DNA of 16,710 bases from Ophiosphaerella korrae (GCA_028456385.1 JALNQF010000688.1:1-16710), one strand, 5' to 3'; shown: positions 1 through 9,560, counted from the stretch's first letter. Program-made: numbers and translations. The notes: a model not told the origin generated them from the sequence alone.

Positions 1-930
1 TACTACTTTAAGATACTTTTAGCTTAGATTTATAAGATATTAAGAGAGCTTAGTAGCTATAAATATAACGTCTAGTTACACTATTATTACTATATACAAG
101 ATAGATCTTACTTACTCTTAGTAGTCCTTAATTTTACACTTTAAGGCCTCTCCTTTACTTAGCTATAGCTCTTCTACTAGTAATAGAGTTATTAGAAAGC
201 TTATAGAGCTTATAAGATTAAACTTTTTTACTATCTTATTAATATACTTATTGTAGACAAGTATAATAGTCTTATCTAGCTAACTTTATATTACTCGTAT
301 ACCTAGGAACTAGCTTACTAGGCCTTTATCTTCTATATTGTACGCTCGTTTAATTCTTTTAATAATTTAGTAAGCTTCTAATTAGTAGATTTTATAATAT
401 ATTACTAATATATTATTAATATAGAAGAGAAGGAGTATTTTACGCTCCTTATTATAGAATAAGTATAGCTCTTCTTTTAAGACTATAAGACTAGCTTATT
501 TAAGCGTTCTTAAGAGCTCTTTATACTAGAGGAGTAGCGAGTCTTTAAGGCTATATAGCGCTTAATTAAGCTTAACGTACTTACTAGCTACTTTAAACCT
601 ATCTAGGAGCTTATAGATAACTACTAGTTAATAATCTCTATATACGTAGAGGAAAGCTCTAATAACGTTATACTAAGCTACTTCTAGGTCGAACTTAGCT
701 ATAATCGCTATTGTAGTTTAAAACAAGCGCGCTACTAATATAGTAGCGTAAGTTAATTATATTAAATTAATTATTTAGAGGTCTCTACGTACTATAATCT
801 AAGCTTTATACTTAAGAAAGTAGCTATCTTAGTTAAGTTTGTATATAAAAACCTACTTTAGAGGTAGTAGCTAATTACTCGATTATAAGCGCTCTATCTC
901 CTCCTAGGTACTAGCTACTAGTAGCGTATT
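1..930 (-). pseudogene. Copia reverse transcriptase (RVT_2 type), truncated by window edge
   Basis: RNA-dependent DNA polymerase of the Ty1/Copia type. The minus frame begins with EEIERL, then xVFIYKLNxDSYFLKYKA (about 795-850), the family's WVFKxKxxxDGxxxxYKARLV block. It continues with KFDLEVAxYNVxxAFL, matching the DVxxAFLxG region, and ALYSLKxSxLLxYK. The polymerase box is at 412-426: F-Y-I-N-N, where Copia has [YF]-V-D-D, so both catalytic Asp are Asn. Near base 1 the text reaches the conserved segment (LDVIFIATKLSxYL) that precedes RNase H. RNase H itself is outside the window. Stops occur throughout at former Gln/Trp codons. Confidence 0.9.
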
Positions 931-1836
931 AATCTCTTTCTAAGCTACTTGTTTAAAGAGCTGCCTATATAGGTATGTATATAAGTACTTCTAATTCTAT
1001 AGTAGTAGTAGTAGCTTATCTTAATATAGATAAGCTTGTAGCTATAGCTATAGCTTAAGCTAAGTAGTTACTATAATTATAGCGTTTACTATAGTAAGCT
1101 CTATATTTAGGTTATAGTCTATTAGTACTTATAAGAGTAGCTTATCTAGTATACTACTTTATTTACTCTACTTAGGTTTATATAATAATAAGTAAGCGCT
1201 TAAGCTTTTAGCGCTATTATCTAGCTTATTATTTTAGAGTCTTTCGCTTAATTGTATTAGTGCTAGCTATTACTAGCGTGTATATTACTAATAAGCTCTA
1301 ACTATATTATTTAGAGCTATATAAGATGTAGCTACTTAATAAAGAATAGTATCTACTTTATTTAGAGCTATAGAAGCTATAGCTACTTAAAGAGAGGTAG
1401 TTTAATAAGTAGCTGTTTAATAAGTTAAACTCTTATCTATTAGCTACTCTAAAGCGCTTACTTCTCTAGTTAATTATAATTTCTAGGAGCTTTTAGATAC
1501 TTTACTATATTAATTTCTATAATTAATATTAGTACCTATATACTAAACTCCTCTAGGTTTAGGTATTTACTTTAGAGTTTAAAAGCTACTAAGCTTAAGT
1601 TACTCTATATAGATTCTATATAGTTTACTAGCTAAGCTTACTACTTATATAGGGTCTACTCCTTATTCTACTAAGATAGCTAGCTAGCTAGCCTAGCTTT
1701 TAGTATTACGTAGAGCTCTACCCCCTAGATTTTACTCTAGGTGCTCGCCTTACTAGTTACTTTCTAGGATTTAAGCTACTTTATAGAGCTAGTTATATAT
1801 ATTATCTTAGGTTTCTTTTATATTGCGCGCTACGTC
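931..1836 (-). pseudogene. Copia integrase-RT linker (Pro/Ser/Thr/Gln-rich before RIP)
   Basis: This 900-base stretch carries no recognisable fold, but the minus frame shared by integrase and reverse transcriptase runs through it without indels. The residues are Ala, Thr, Ser, Leu, Lys and stop codons. Reversing C-to-T changes turns many Leu codons into Pro and stops into Gln/Arg/Trp, giving the low-complexity linker usual at this point in fungal Copia polyproteins (for example K-S-S-x-x-D-K-L-L near 1120-1150). It lies between the integrase C-terminus and the RT start (EEIERL at about 897-915). It holds no other gene. Confidence 0.7.
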
Positions 1837-2989
1837 TTTATATAACACGTTAATAAGTTTTTAAATCTCTAGCTTTAGGAGCTCTTAATAAGCTTTACTC
1901 CTCTTATTATAAAAGAGCTACTTATTAAACGTTACGTTGCGCGTTATAATTACCTAATCTAATTCTAGAACCTATATCCTATATATATTAGATACTCTAT
2001 ATCCTACTAGATATCTAATATAGCTCTAAGGGCTTATTTTAAAGCCTCTCTTATTACGCCTAGCTACTTACTCTTTGTTAAGTAGATATACGTAGTAGCT
2101 ATAAGTGTATACTCTACTCTAATCTAGCTAAAGGTCTACTATAGTAGCTCTTACTTACTTAGGCTAATAGTATCTAAAGTACTATCTAAACTAGCTATTA
2201 AGTACTATATTAGGAGCTTATATATTATAAGTATAGCTTAGGCTTATATTATATAGCTACGTAGCTACCTCTACTATCTCTAGCTAGAGCCTTTTTAGTA
2301 GGTTAGTACTTATCCTTATCTTAATTACTTTTATTATTATTTCTTAACTAGCTCTCTTAGCTCCTCTATTTAGCTTATATATATATACTAGAGTACTCTT
2401 AACTATAATCTCTTTTTGTTTAGCTTAAATCTAGAAGCGCGTCTTACCTCTCTATAAGAGTATTACTACTTTATTATCTTACTAAAGTATATATATATAA
2501 AGCTTATAGCGTATTAGTAGTAGCTTTATAAAGCTTTTAAATACTTTTATTATCTCTTAGAGTGTTTTACCTTATAATAGGTAGGTATAGAGCTTACTAC
2601 TATACTTATACTTAAGTAGTATAGTCTAAACTTCTCTAAAGTAGCTAGTAAGTATATTAAATAGGTCTTACGCTACTTACTAGTATAGGCGTAGAGCTCT
2701 CTCTCTAGGCTACCTTAAGATAACTTACTTAGCGTAAGCTATTAAGTAATACTTACACTTAATGCGCGCTGTCCTATTAATACGCACGTTTCTTACGCTT
2801 GTTACTAGCGCTTGTAGTACTTCTAGTCTAAGATAACTAGCTCTAGCGTACTAGAGCTCTTCTAAGTTACTTCTAGGCGTTATACGCTATAAGTTAAGCT
2901 AGTAATTAACTTAATTACCTTAAGTTACGCTTATAATAGTTAGATAAAACGTAATAGGCTTATATTTAATAAAAGTAAGGTTATATTTA
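1837..2989 (-). pseudogene. Copia integrase, catalytic glutamate mutated
   Basis: This would insert the cDNA into the genome. The zinc-binding N-terminus is visible: L-W-Y-A-R-A-S-Y-L near 2832-2856 corresponds to the LWHxRLGH motif with both His turned to Tyr, and C-K-Y-Y at 2746-2757 is the C-x2-C pair. In the DDE core, the first Asp is at 2665-2667 (DLF), the second is kept at 2476-2478 (D-N), and the Glu of the GxAER motif is Lys at 2356-2358 (N-R-G-A-K-R-A). A typical C-terminal part follows, including YLVGYRVSNIYRI and a RNVTFN segment. Several TAG/TAA stops interrupt it. The change of the catalytic Glu to Lys alone would abolish activity. Confidence 0.85.
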
Positions 2990-3391
2990 CGTATTAGCGT
3001 CGCTAGTACAATACTCTCTACTAGCGTTCTTATTCTTAGAGTTGTATTAAAACCTTAATACTATACTCTAGCTTACTATAATTAAGCTTTAGATACTATA
3101 TTAATATAAAATCCTTTAACTACTACTACTTTATAAAGTATAAGATTCTCTATACGCTTACTATAAGTACTATTTAGAGTATTCTTAAAGATTTAAGTAC
3201 CTTTACTAAGTATTAGAAATACTTATATACTTACTTCTACGTAGCTTATACCTTTTACTTTTATAAAGGAGCTTAGTTCTATAAAACTTATTAAGTTAAC
3301 TAAGTAGAGAGTAGCTCTATTATTAAGTATAGTACTCTTAGAGAGTAAGTAAGTGTTAAAATCTAGCGTTAAGTAGGCTCTAGGAGTAAGC
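2990..3391 (-). pseudogene. Copia aspartic protease region, active site mutated
   Basis: This segment would cut the polyprotein. The active-site motif lies at 3310-3324 and reads N-N-R-A-T. Known Copia proteases have D-[NST]-G-A-[TS], so both key residues are lost: Asp to Asn and Gly to Arg, each a G-to-A change. Downstream text (VNL, then VVVVKGFYINIVS near 3060-3090) matches the protease core, ending in the family's hydrophobic VEGFxxNIVS-like strand. It is in frame with gag upstream and integrase downstream. No indel is seen. The assignment is secure from motif and position; exact borders are estimates. Confidence 0.78.
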
Positions 3392-3463
3392 TTAATAAGT
3401 TTACCTAAGTTAATAAGCGTGCCTAGGTTAATAAATATACTTAGGTTAATAAGTACTACGTTT
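3392..3463 (-). repeat. 18-bp tandem repeat, four units, coding a hexapeptide repeat
   Basis: Four 18-bp units start at 3392, 3410, 3428 and 3446, each beginning TTAATAA; the first three end in CTAAG/CTAGG/TTAGG and the last is degenerate. Read on the minus strand in the polyprotein frame they give a repeated Ile-Asn-Leu-Gly/Ser-x-x motif, which before RIP was probably a Thr-Asp-Pro-Gly-type repeat. It lies between the zinc knuckle and protease, as a flexible spacer. Confidence 0.75.
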
Positions 3464-3464
3464 A

Positions 3465-4525
3465 GCTAGCCTAGATAGGCTAGAGCCTTTAATTTAACTA
3501 ACTCTAAGCTAGCTTTAACTAGTTCCTAAGAGGGACTAGCTTACTTTTAAGTTACTAGGGTTTTAACTACTATAAAGCGTAGCTTATCTAAACAAGCTTA
3601 TATTTTTACCTTTCTATTATTATCTATTTTAAATAGACTACCTATAAGCGCTACTTATATCTATCTATAATCTTATAGCTTCTAGTAGTAAGCTTAGCTA
3701 TATAAGTAGTTATATTTTAAGTTAGAGCTTAATACTTATAGCTTAGATCCTTTAAACGTTATAAATACGCTAGCTTCTTAATTAGTAGTTTAGAGCTTAT
3801 ACTTCTATAATAGAGCTAAGTAGATACTACTAATTTGCCTTAGTATAAGTACCTTTAAGCTAAGGACTAAGCTCTAGATTACTAATTAGCTTATTATCTA
3901 AGCCTAGTCTAGAGCTAGCTTTAGTGTTAACGCTTCTAGGAAATCTTATACTACGAGCTCGCCTATTACCTCTATAATATTATACGCGATTACACGCTAA
4001 TATAGACGTAGCTACTTATTATACTAGAGCTCTTATAATTAGCGTCTTTAGTAAGCCTTCTATAGATAGGCTTAGTATTAAGCTTAGATAAGATTACTAG
4101 CGCTAGTATTAAATAAAGCTAGTAAGCTCTTTAGTATTTAGATAAGCTCTTATAACGTAGCTTTATTATTTACAAGTAGAGTTATTTTAGCTATTACTAG
4201 ATAGCTTAGATTAACTATAGTATTTACTTAAGTACTTAGAGCTCTAAGGCGTACTATTTGCGATACCTAGGTATCTTTTATAGCCTAGTATTTCTCTATT
4301 ATAAGCTTATAGGTAGCTACCTCTTCTACTATTACTAGGCTCTTTAGTTTAAGTTAAACTAGTTTGTTAGCGTAGATATTAGGGACGTTATTAGCTTCTA
4401 GATTAACTAGCTACTAGATACCTAGCTTAAGAGTATTATAATAGAGTTATATAAACTATACTAGCTATTATAAGTACTTATTAAGTAAGGTAGTACTTTT
4501 ATTAAGTAGAGTAATTTTACTATAA
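3465..4525 (-). pseudogene. Copia gag (capsid/nucleocapsid) region, RIP-broken
   Basis: This is the N-terminal part of the Copia polyprotein, which would build the virus-like particle and bind the element RNA. The minus frame shows an amphipathic Leu/Glu/Lys/Gln-rich capsid-like stretch (for example the region near 3900-3960 reading IGELVVxDFLEAL), as in fungal Copia gag proteins. A zinc-knuckle follows at 3667-3708, reading Y-L-Y-S-x-A-Y-Y-x-K-L-x-D-Y; turning the RIP-type Tyr codons back to Cys/His gives the C-x-C-G-x-x-H-type knuckle of these elements. The start is approximate because no ATG survives. Many in-frame TAG/TAA codons fall where Gln or Trp is expected. The same frame continues into protease without a stop-and-restart, so gag and pol were one open reading frame. 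Confidence 0.75.
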
Positions 4526-4836
4526 GATATTATAAGCGTTTAAGTAATAGATAAGATAAGATAAGATAGGATAAGAGTATACTAAGCTCGCGATCTCTTA
4601 CTATAGTATATAAGATAAAACTATTAAGTAATTTTTAGCGCTAGGCTTATAACTATTATAAGATACAAGCTTAGAAATAAGTAAGAGATAATTCTTAATT
4701 AAAGAGCTATCTAAGCTAAGCTACTTATATATAGTAGAGTAACTCGAATAGCTTATATAGCTTACTTACTACTATAGGCTTACTTAAATTATATAGAGTA
4801 GAGCTCTAACTTATAATATATTATTATTCTCTAATA
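4526..4836 (-). repeat. Putative Copia 5' LTR plus untranslated leader
   Basis: These 311 bases lie between the first readable gag codons of the Copia element and resumed Gypsy coding sequence, so they should hold its 5' LTR and leader. On the minus strand the possible LTR start is TATTAGAGAAT (from 4836). A TATATAAG box lies near 4725-4733, and a pyrimidine-rich CTTAT pentamer repeat sits next to gag. The partner LTR is outside the window, so neither the inner LTR end nor the primer-binding site can be fixed. No coding signal is seen on either strand. Confidence 0.45.
4551..4575. repeat. Pentanucleotide ATAAG microsatellite (about 5 units)
   Basis: Five consecutive 5-bp units read ATAAG, ATAAG, ATAAG, ATAGG and ATAAG on the plus strand. 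The tract lies in the leader between the putative Copia LTR and gag, where the element's own strand is a pyrimidine-rich CTTAT run. Confidence 0.8.
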
Positions 4837-4871
4837 CTTACTACTAATAGTACTACTAGATAACTAATAAA

Positions 4872-5612
4872 ATCCCCTTAGTAGTATACTATAGTATACC
4901 TAGATATTACTCTACTATAGCTTTAAAGAAGCTAGCGCTTAAACTATTATCTACTCTTATAGGGCCCTTAAGTAAGTACTCTAATAGGTATAAATAGAAC
5001 TTATTAATAGATATTTAAACTATTAGTTATTATATAATTAAGGCCTTTACTAGAAGAAGTAAATATACGCTTATAGTACTTACTTTAGATAGAATACTAC
5101 TACTAGTATACTACTATAAAGTAGCTAGAAAAGTAGATTATACGTAATTTTATAAACTACTACCTATAATAAAGCTTAAAGATATTCTATTAATAGAACT
5201 ACTCTAACTATATTAAGACCTAATACTCTATTTTAATAAGAAAGCTACTAAGAAACTTTTCACTTATAAGCTATATAACCTAGAAATTACCTTTAAACCT
5301 AGCGCAAAAATCCTAGACGCTAAACCTTACTTTTTTACTAGAAAATAAGATAAAGTAATCTAGAAATATATCTAAGAAATAGAAGGTAAGGGCTTTATTA
5401 GTAAATATAGCTCTCTAGCTAGGAATAACTTACTAATTATAGCTAAACTAGATAGTAGCTTATAAGTCTACGTAGACTACTACAAGCTAAATAAATCTAC
5501 TATTAAAGACTAGTACCTTATTCTATTCTTTAGAGAAACACTAGCCTACTTAAATAAAGTAAAGATATTCTCTAAATTTAACGTAATATACGCCTTTTAC
5601 TACTTACGTATT
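4872..5612 (+). pseudogene. Outer Gypsy polyprotein: protease-RT spacer and N-terminal half of reverse transcriptase
   Basis: The plus frame with codons at positions divisible by three reads a spacer, then the RT approach region (YKLYNLEITFK, AKPYFFTRK) and the RT fingers: EIEGKGFIS, then VYVDYYKLNKSTIK (family: LRxCVDYRxLNxxTIK) near 5470-5505. It ends in KIFSKFNVIYAFYYLRI, the block holding the first catalytic Asp (family KLDxxxAYxxIRI), here Asn at about 5580. The frame is cut at 5612 by the inner LTR. The open text is readable at least back to about 4872, with no protease active-site motif in it. The missing upstream part and the stops make this a fragment. Confidence 0.87.
5608..5612. 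repeat. Target-site duplication GTATT, left copy
   Basis: GTATT directly precedes the inner 5' LTR and is repeated directly after the 3' LTR at 12638-12642. Five bases is the usual duplication for Ty3/Gypsy integration. The match is perfect even though the surroundings are heavily mutated. Confidence 0.9.
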
Positions 5613-6039
5613 TGTTATAGGTGTAATAAAAGAAATCGAGATAGAACTAATTAGTCCTAATTTAAATGCTAACAAGTTATAGGACGAGCGAGGTAATAAT
5701 CTCGATTAGGAGACTATATATAATTAGGACACCTAGGGTAATCTATAATCTATAGACTCTTAGCGTTAATAGATTATAGATTAAGATAATCTATAATCTA
5801 CTAGTCTTAGTAACTATATATTATAGATTACGATAAGTATATAGTTAGTAGGATGCGTATTATTAGGATAGTATTAGTAATTTAATTCCTTAACTATAGA
5901 ACGCTAATACAAGATAGTTATAAAATATCTTCTATTGTTTATAGTTATTATAGATTACTTTATAAGCTTTTACTATTACTTTATAATCTACTAACCTCTT
6001 TTTTAGGTACCTATAGTTAATAATAGGTAGCTTATAATA
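5613..6039 (+). repeat. Inner element 5' LTR (427 bp)
   Basis: Direct repeat of 12211-12637 with the same length and no gap in a hand alignment. About two dozen differences are seen, nearly all C/T or G/A transitions, with one T/G transversion. It begins TGTTATAGGTGTAATA and ends GGTAGCTTATAATA. This copy keeps more G and C than the 3' copy, including CpG sites (ATCGAG, GACGAGCGAGG, CTCGATT). It carries four alternating 14-bp inverted repeats. In a living element it would drive transcription of gag-pol; the promoter cannot be pinpointed in such AT-rich sequence. Confidence 0.93.
5739..5830. repeat. Four alternating inverted repeats TAATCTATAATCTA in the 5' LTR
   Basis: TAATCTATAATCTA occurs at 5739-5752 and 5787-5800; its reverse complement TAGATTATAGATTA is at 5770-5783, and at 5817-5830 with one change (TATATT). 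The order forward, reverse, forward, reverse allows nested or tandem hairpins. The same arrangement is at 12337-12428 in the 3' LTR, so it predates insertion. Confidence 0.85.
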
Positions 6040-6100
6040 CCTTGCTAATTTAGTTATTACAAGAAGTAAAGTATAAGTAATATATAGTCTAGCTAATACG

Positions 6101-7130
6101 ATAGTAGAAAGTTTAATACAATAATTAGGTAAAGCCCCTAGAAGTAGTCTAGAATTATATAGTACTATATAGGAAACAATTAAAGGTTGTCTTAACTAAC
6201 TAATTAATAATAAAGAAGATATAAAAATAGTAATTAACGCCTTAGAGACGTAGAACAAGGAACTATACGATTACGTAAAACAAAACAAAGTATAAATTAA
6301 GGCTATTATCTAAGGATAGAACTAGATAGAACTAATTACCTAAAGATTAGAGATAAGCGTAATAAAGAAACTACCTAAAATACCTATCTTTAAGAAGTTT
6401 AATAGAATAAGGGAAAAACTAAGACCTTTTATTATATTGGCGTAACTCTAAATAGATATATAAGTACTATACTTTAATATAGAAGAAAAAAAGGTAATAT
6501 ATATTAGATTACACCTTAAAGAAGACGCAATAAGATAGTACAAACCTTACTAGATAGATTACACAATATATTTACTAATAACTTAGAAAGACAAGACTAG
6601 AGCTATTTTTAGAAGTTATAAACACTTTACTAAACAAATAAGAGTAGCGTTTAGAGATATAGACGTTACTAGACAAGCTAAAGAGTAACTAGAAAAGCTT
6701 ATACAAAATTAGAGTATCTCTAAGTACGTATTATAGTTTAAATAACTATTGTAAAATATAGAATAGAATAAGTTAGCCTTAATATTATAATTTAAACAAG
6801 GACTAAACTCTAAAATCTAGTATAAGATAATATATATAGAGAAACTAAGGACACTAGAAGCTCTAAAGTAATAGGTAATATAAATTAATAATAATCTTTA
6901 AGAATAGAAGAAAAACAAATATAGAGGTTATACCTAGAACTACAACAAGAAAGACCTAATAGTCTTTAACACTAATAAGGACAAGAAGAAAAAGAAGAAT
7001 AAAGACTTTACGTACTTTAACTATAGTAAAAAAGGCTACTACGTAAAAGACTACTAATTATAAAAGAAGAAGGATATAGTATATTATAAATATAGGAAAC
7101 TAAGATACTTTATAAAAGACTATAGAAGTA
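6101..7130 (+). pseudogene. Inner Gypsy gag with two CCHC zinc knuckles
   Basis: Capsid and nucleocapsid part of the polyprotein. The start is put near 6101, where ATA in frame probably was ATG (TpG to TpA on this strand). A retrotransposon gag core is readable: PKIPIFKKFN near 6380-6410, then RPFIILA, LHLKEDAIR-x-YK and FRSYKHFTKQIRVAF. Two zinc knuckles follow. The first, at 7013-7054, reads Y-F-N-Y-S-K-K-G-Y-Y-V-K-D-Y, the second, at 7082-7123, Y-Y-K-Y-R-K-L-R-Y-F-I-K-D-Y. Both fit C-x2-C-x4-H-x4-C exactly, with every Cys and His turned to Tyr by RIP (TGT/TGC to TAT/TAC, CAC/CAT to TAC/TAT). The Lys-rich run before them suits RNA binding. In frame with pol. Confidence 0.85.
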
Positions 7131-8280
7131 AAAACCTAAAGAAAGAAACTTAGTTAAAAATAACTAAGAAGAAGAAGGAAGTACTATAAGTATAAGCTAA
7201 ACCTTAAGAGAAAGTAGCTAAGAGTAAAGAAGTATAATACGCGATACTCTACTAGACCTTTTATTATAATAACAAATATTATATATATCTTTCTAGTAAA
7301 TAGGGAGTAGTATAGTTCCTATAGAAATAGAGATATAGAGTAGCTATAATAAAAGGAAGTAGAATAAAAGCTTAGCTAGAAGAAACTACCTAAGTAATAG
7401 ACTTACTAGTAGAAAATCTAGAAGGAGAAAAGCCCCTAGTACTATTAATCTAGGCTAAAGAACTAGCACTAGATAGAGAGACTATAACAACTACCTCTAA
7501 AGAACTATAAAGAAGAGAGAAATAAGTTAGTCTAAAAAGTATAGAGTATACCTAGCTAATATTATATAGCTATAATAGCTATATAATAATAGATATAAAG
7601 GAACAAAACAAAGAATAGAGATTTATTTAAATATACTTAATAGTTATAAGTATAGAGGAAGTGTATAAAGAGTAGAAAGAATGTAATCCTAAAGAAACTA
7701 AGTTTATACTATTTTAAGAATAGATAAAGTAATATATAGTTATAGTAAGAAGAATACTTATCCCTAGAAAATAGTAATACCTTACAAGAAAGACGTAATA
7801 GATTAACAAAGCCTATATACTAAGAGTACTAGTAGTATACTATATCCTAACTACAAATATACTTAGTAAAGACAAGTACTAAGAGGGAGATAATAAAATA
7901 ATAGACTTAAAATATCTAGTATATTTTAAAGTATTATAGATATTATACCTAGATAAGAATTATATTACACATAGAAACTCTAAAGCAAATAATAATATAT
8001 AGCTTATAAGAAGAAGAGGCTATAACTATATAAGAGTAATTATAGTAGAAGATATCTAAGGATAAAAAATAATCCTAGAAGATAGATACGTAGTAGTAAA
8101 ACCTAGTCTAAAACTATCTAAGATATATGTTTAAAGAGGACTATAGTATAAATATAAATATAATAAATATCTAAAATATAAAGAATATAAACTTAAAGTA
8201 AAGCTATAGCTCTAGAAAGATAGATAATTTATAAAGACGCTAAAGTAAGAAAAGCTAGAAGGTATAAGAGGCCTATATAT
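7131..8280 (+). pseudogene. Inner Gypsy gag-protease spacer region
   Basis: About 380 codons continue in the same frame between the second zinc knuckle and the protease motif. Composition is coding-like (Lys, Glu, Gln, Leu rich) and the frame has only RIP-type stops. A Tyr-rich patch near 7255-7305 (FYYNNKYYIYLSSK) would revert to a Cys/His cluster and could be a further metal-binding motif; that is inference. The second half is strongly basic near 8140-8210. I do not recognise a named domain. It may be a linker particular to this fungal chromovirus lineage. Confidence 0.6.
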
Positions 8281-8640
8281 TATAAAAATAGGTATATACT
8301 AAAGAAGAGAGGTATAATTAATAATTAATAGTAGAGCTACAAAGAACTTTATATTAAAGAAGTTTATAGAAATATAAAGAATAAAATATATAATAAAGAA
8401 ATACTCTTAATAATTAAGTATAATTAAAGGAAAACTATTCTAAGAACTTATATAGTTTAAGATAGTACCTTTAATACTAAAATTAGAAGGACTAGTAATT
8501 AAGAATATAGTTATATATATAATAACAATTAATAATAAATAAAATATAATATTAGGAATACTATAGTTATAAATAACTAACCTAAGTATTAATTAGAGAA
8601 TAGGAGAAATTAACTACCCTAGACAAGATATATTAAGAGC
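8281..8640 (+). pseudogene. Inner Gypsy aspartic protease, active site mutated
   Basis: The retropepsin motif is at 8327-8350, N-S-R-A-T-K-N-F, where the family has D-S-G-A-T-x-N-F. Asp has become Asn and Gly has become Arg, both by G-to-A change. About 75 residues later the flap-side motif IILGILxL (8546-8575; family ILGMPWL) is readable in the same frame, so the domain is of normal length. This enzyme would cut gag-pol into its parts. It lies directly before reverse transcriptase, as expected for Ty3/Gypsy. Confidence 0.82.
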
Positions 8641-9560
8641 TAATATAAGTACATATAAAGGAGAATTCCTAGAAGAGTATAAGAAATAAGAAAAATAGCT
8701 TATTAAGCTAGAAGACTACCTTCTAGAATATTAACTATAGGATCTAGTAATAGAACTAGAAGAAAGTAAAAATATAGGATAGAGCCTAGTCTACTAAAAA
8801 ATAAAAGAAGAATCTAAAATTAAGTAAATATTTATCTAAAATATAATAAAGAAAGGATAGATAAAAGAGTCTAAATCTTTAGTAGCGTATAGACTAATAT
8901 TTATAGATAAAAAGAGAATAAGTAATAAAAGACCCTATATAGATTTTAAGAAAACTAACGTAATTACTAATAAGAACTAATACCTACTACTACAAATAGA
9001 TAGAATATAAGATAGACTACGAAGAGTAAAAGTCTTTATAAAATTAGATATCTAAAACGCTTACTATTAGATTAGAATTAAAGAAAGTAATAAGTAGAAA
9101 ATAGTGTTTAGAATATAGTATAAACTATATAAATACTTAGTTATACTATTTAGCTTAACAAACGCACTAGTAGTATTCTAAGAAAGAATTAATATAGTAC
9201 TAAGAGAGTACTTAGATATATTTATATTTATATACTTAGACAATATCTTTATATTCTTAGAAATAGAAGAAGAACACGTATAATATATATATAAAGTACT
9301 AGAAAAACTAGTAGAAAATAAACTATTTCTTAAAATAAGAAAATGTAAATTCTATATAAAGAAAATAGACTTCCTTAGATTTATTATTAAACTAGGAAAG
9401 ATTAGAATTAACTTAGAAAAGATTAGATTAATTAACAAATAGCTAACACTAAGAAACTTAAAAGAAGTACAATAGTTTTATAGACTAGCTAACTTTTACA
9501 AGAAGTTAATAATAAGATAGTCTAAAGATATAGAACTAATAACAAGACTTATAAAGAAAG
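8641..9560 (+). pseudogene. Inner Gypsy reverse transcriptase
   Basis: Polymerase blocks appear in order: RPYIDFKKTNVITNKNxYLLL (near 8930-8995; family RxCVDYRxLNxxTxKNxYPLP), then K-L-D-I-x-N-A-Y-Y-x-I-R-I at 9041-9079, where the first catalytic Asp is kept. FSLTNALVVFxERIN follows, then the YLDD box at 9233-9244 reading Y-L-D-N, its last Asp changed to Asn. The thumb region (KIRKCKFYIKKIDFLRFII) is also clear. The most open stretch is around 9120-9410, with few stops. Frame unchanged from gag. Confidence 0.9.

Larger units (their letters stand above)
1..4836 (-). mobile_element. Ty1/Copia retrotransposon, RIP-degraded, left end outside window
   Basis: Read on the minus strand, one frame (codons starting at positions divisible by three) runs from about 4525 to base 1 with recognisable gag, protease, integrase, linker and reverse transcriptase. 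That order, with integrase before reverse transcriptase, defines the Ty1/Copia superfamily. No frameshift is needed over 4.5 kb; the only damage is C-to-T and G-to-A change, giving many TAG/TAA stops. RNase H and the second LTR must lie left of base 1. The right border is uncertain: I place it near 4836, where the minus strand reads TATTAG (from TGTTAG after RIP) and Gypsy coding sequence resumes shortly after. The element appears to be inserted in the outer Gypsy element, since that element's gag and protease are absent here. The superfamily is sure; the right border is approximate. Confidence 0.88.

Noticed and set aside
1321..1480. A Leu/Lys/Glu/Gln-rich plus-strand reading suggesting a second gene opposite Copia
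   Set aside because: The minus-strand frame shared by integrase and reverse transcriptase crosses this region without indels and gives the expected Pro/Ser/Thr-rich linker. CTA/TAG symmetry after RIP makes the opposite strand look coding.
4551..4575. ATAAG repeat as telomere or centromere repeat
   Set aside because: Only about five units, located in the leader of a Copia element; it does not match the fungal TTAGGG telomere repeat.
6040..6060. Primer-binding site after the inner 5' LTR
   Set aside because: The bases CCTTGCTAATTTAG follow the LTR, but I could not match them to a tRNA 3' end, and RIP may have altered them.
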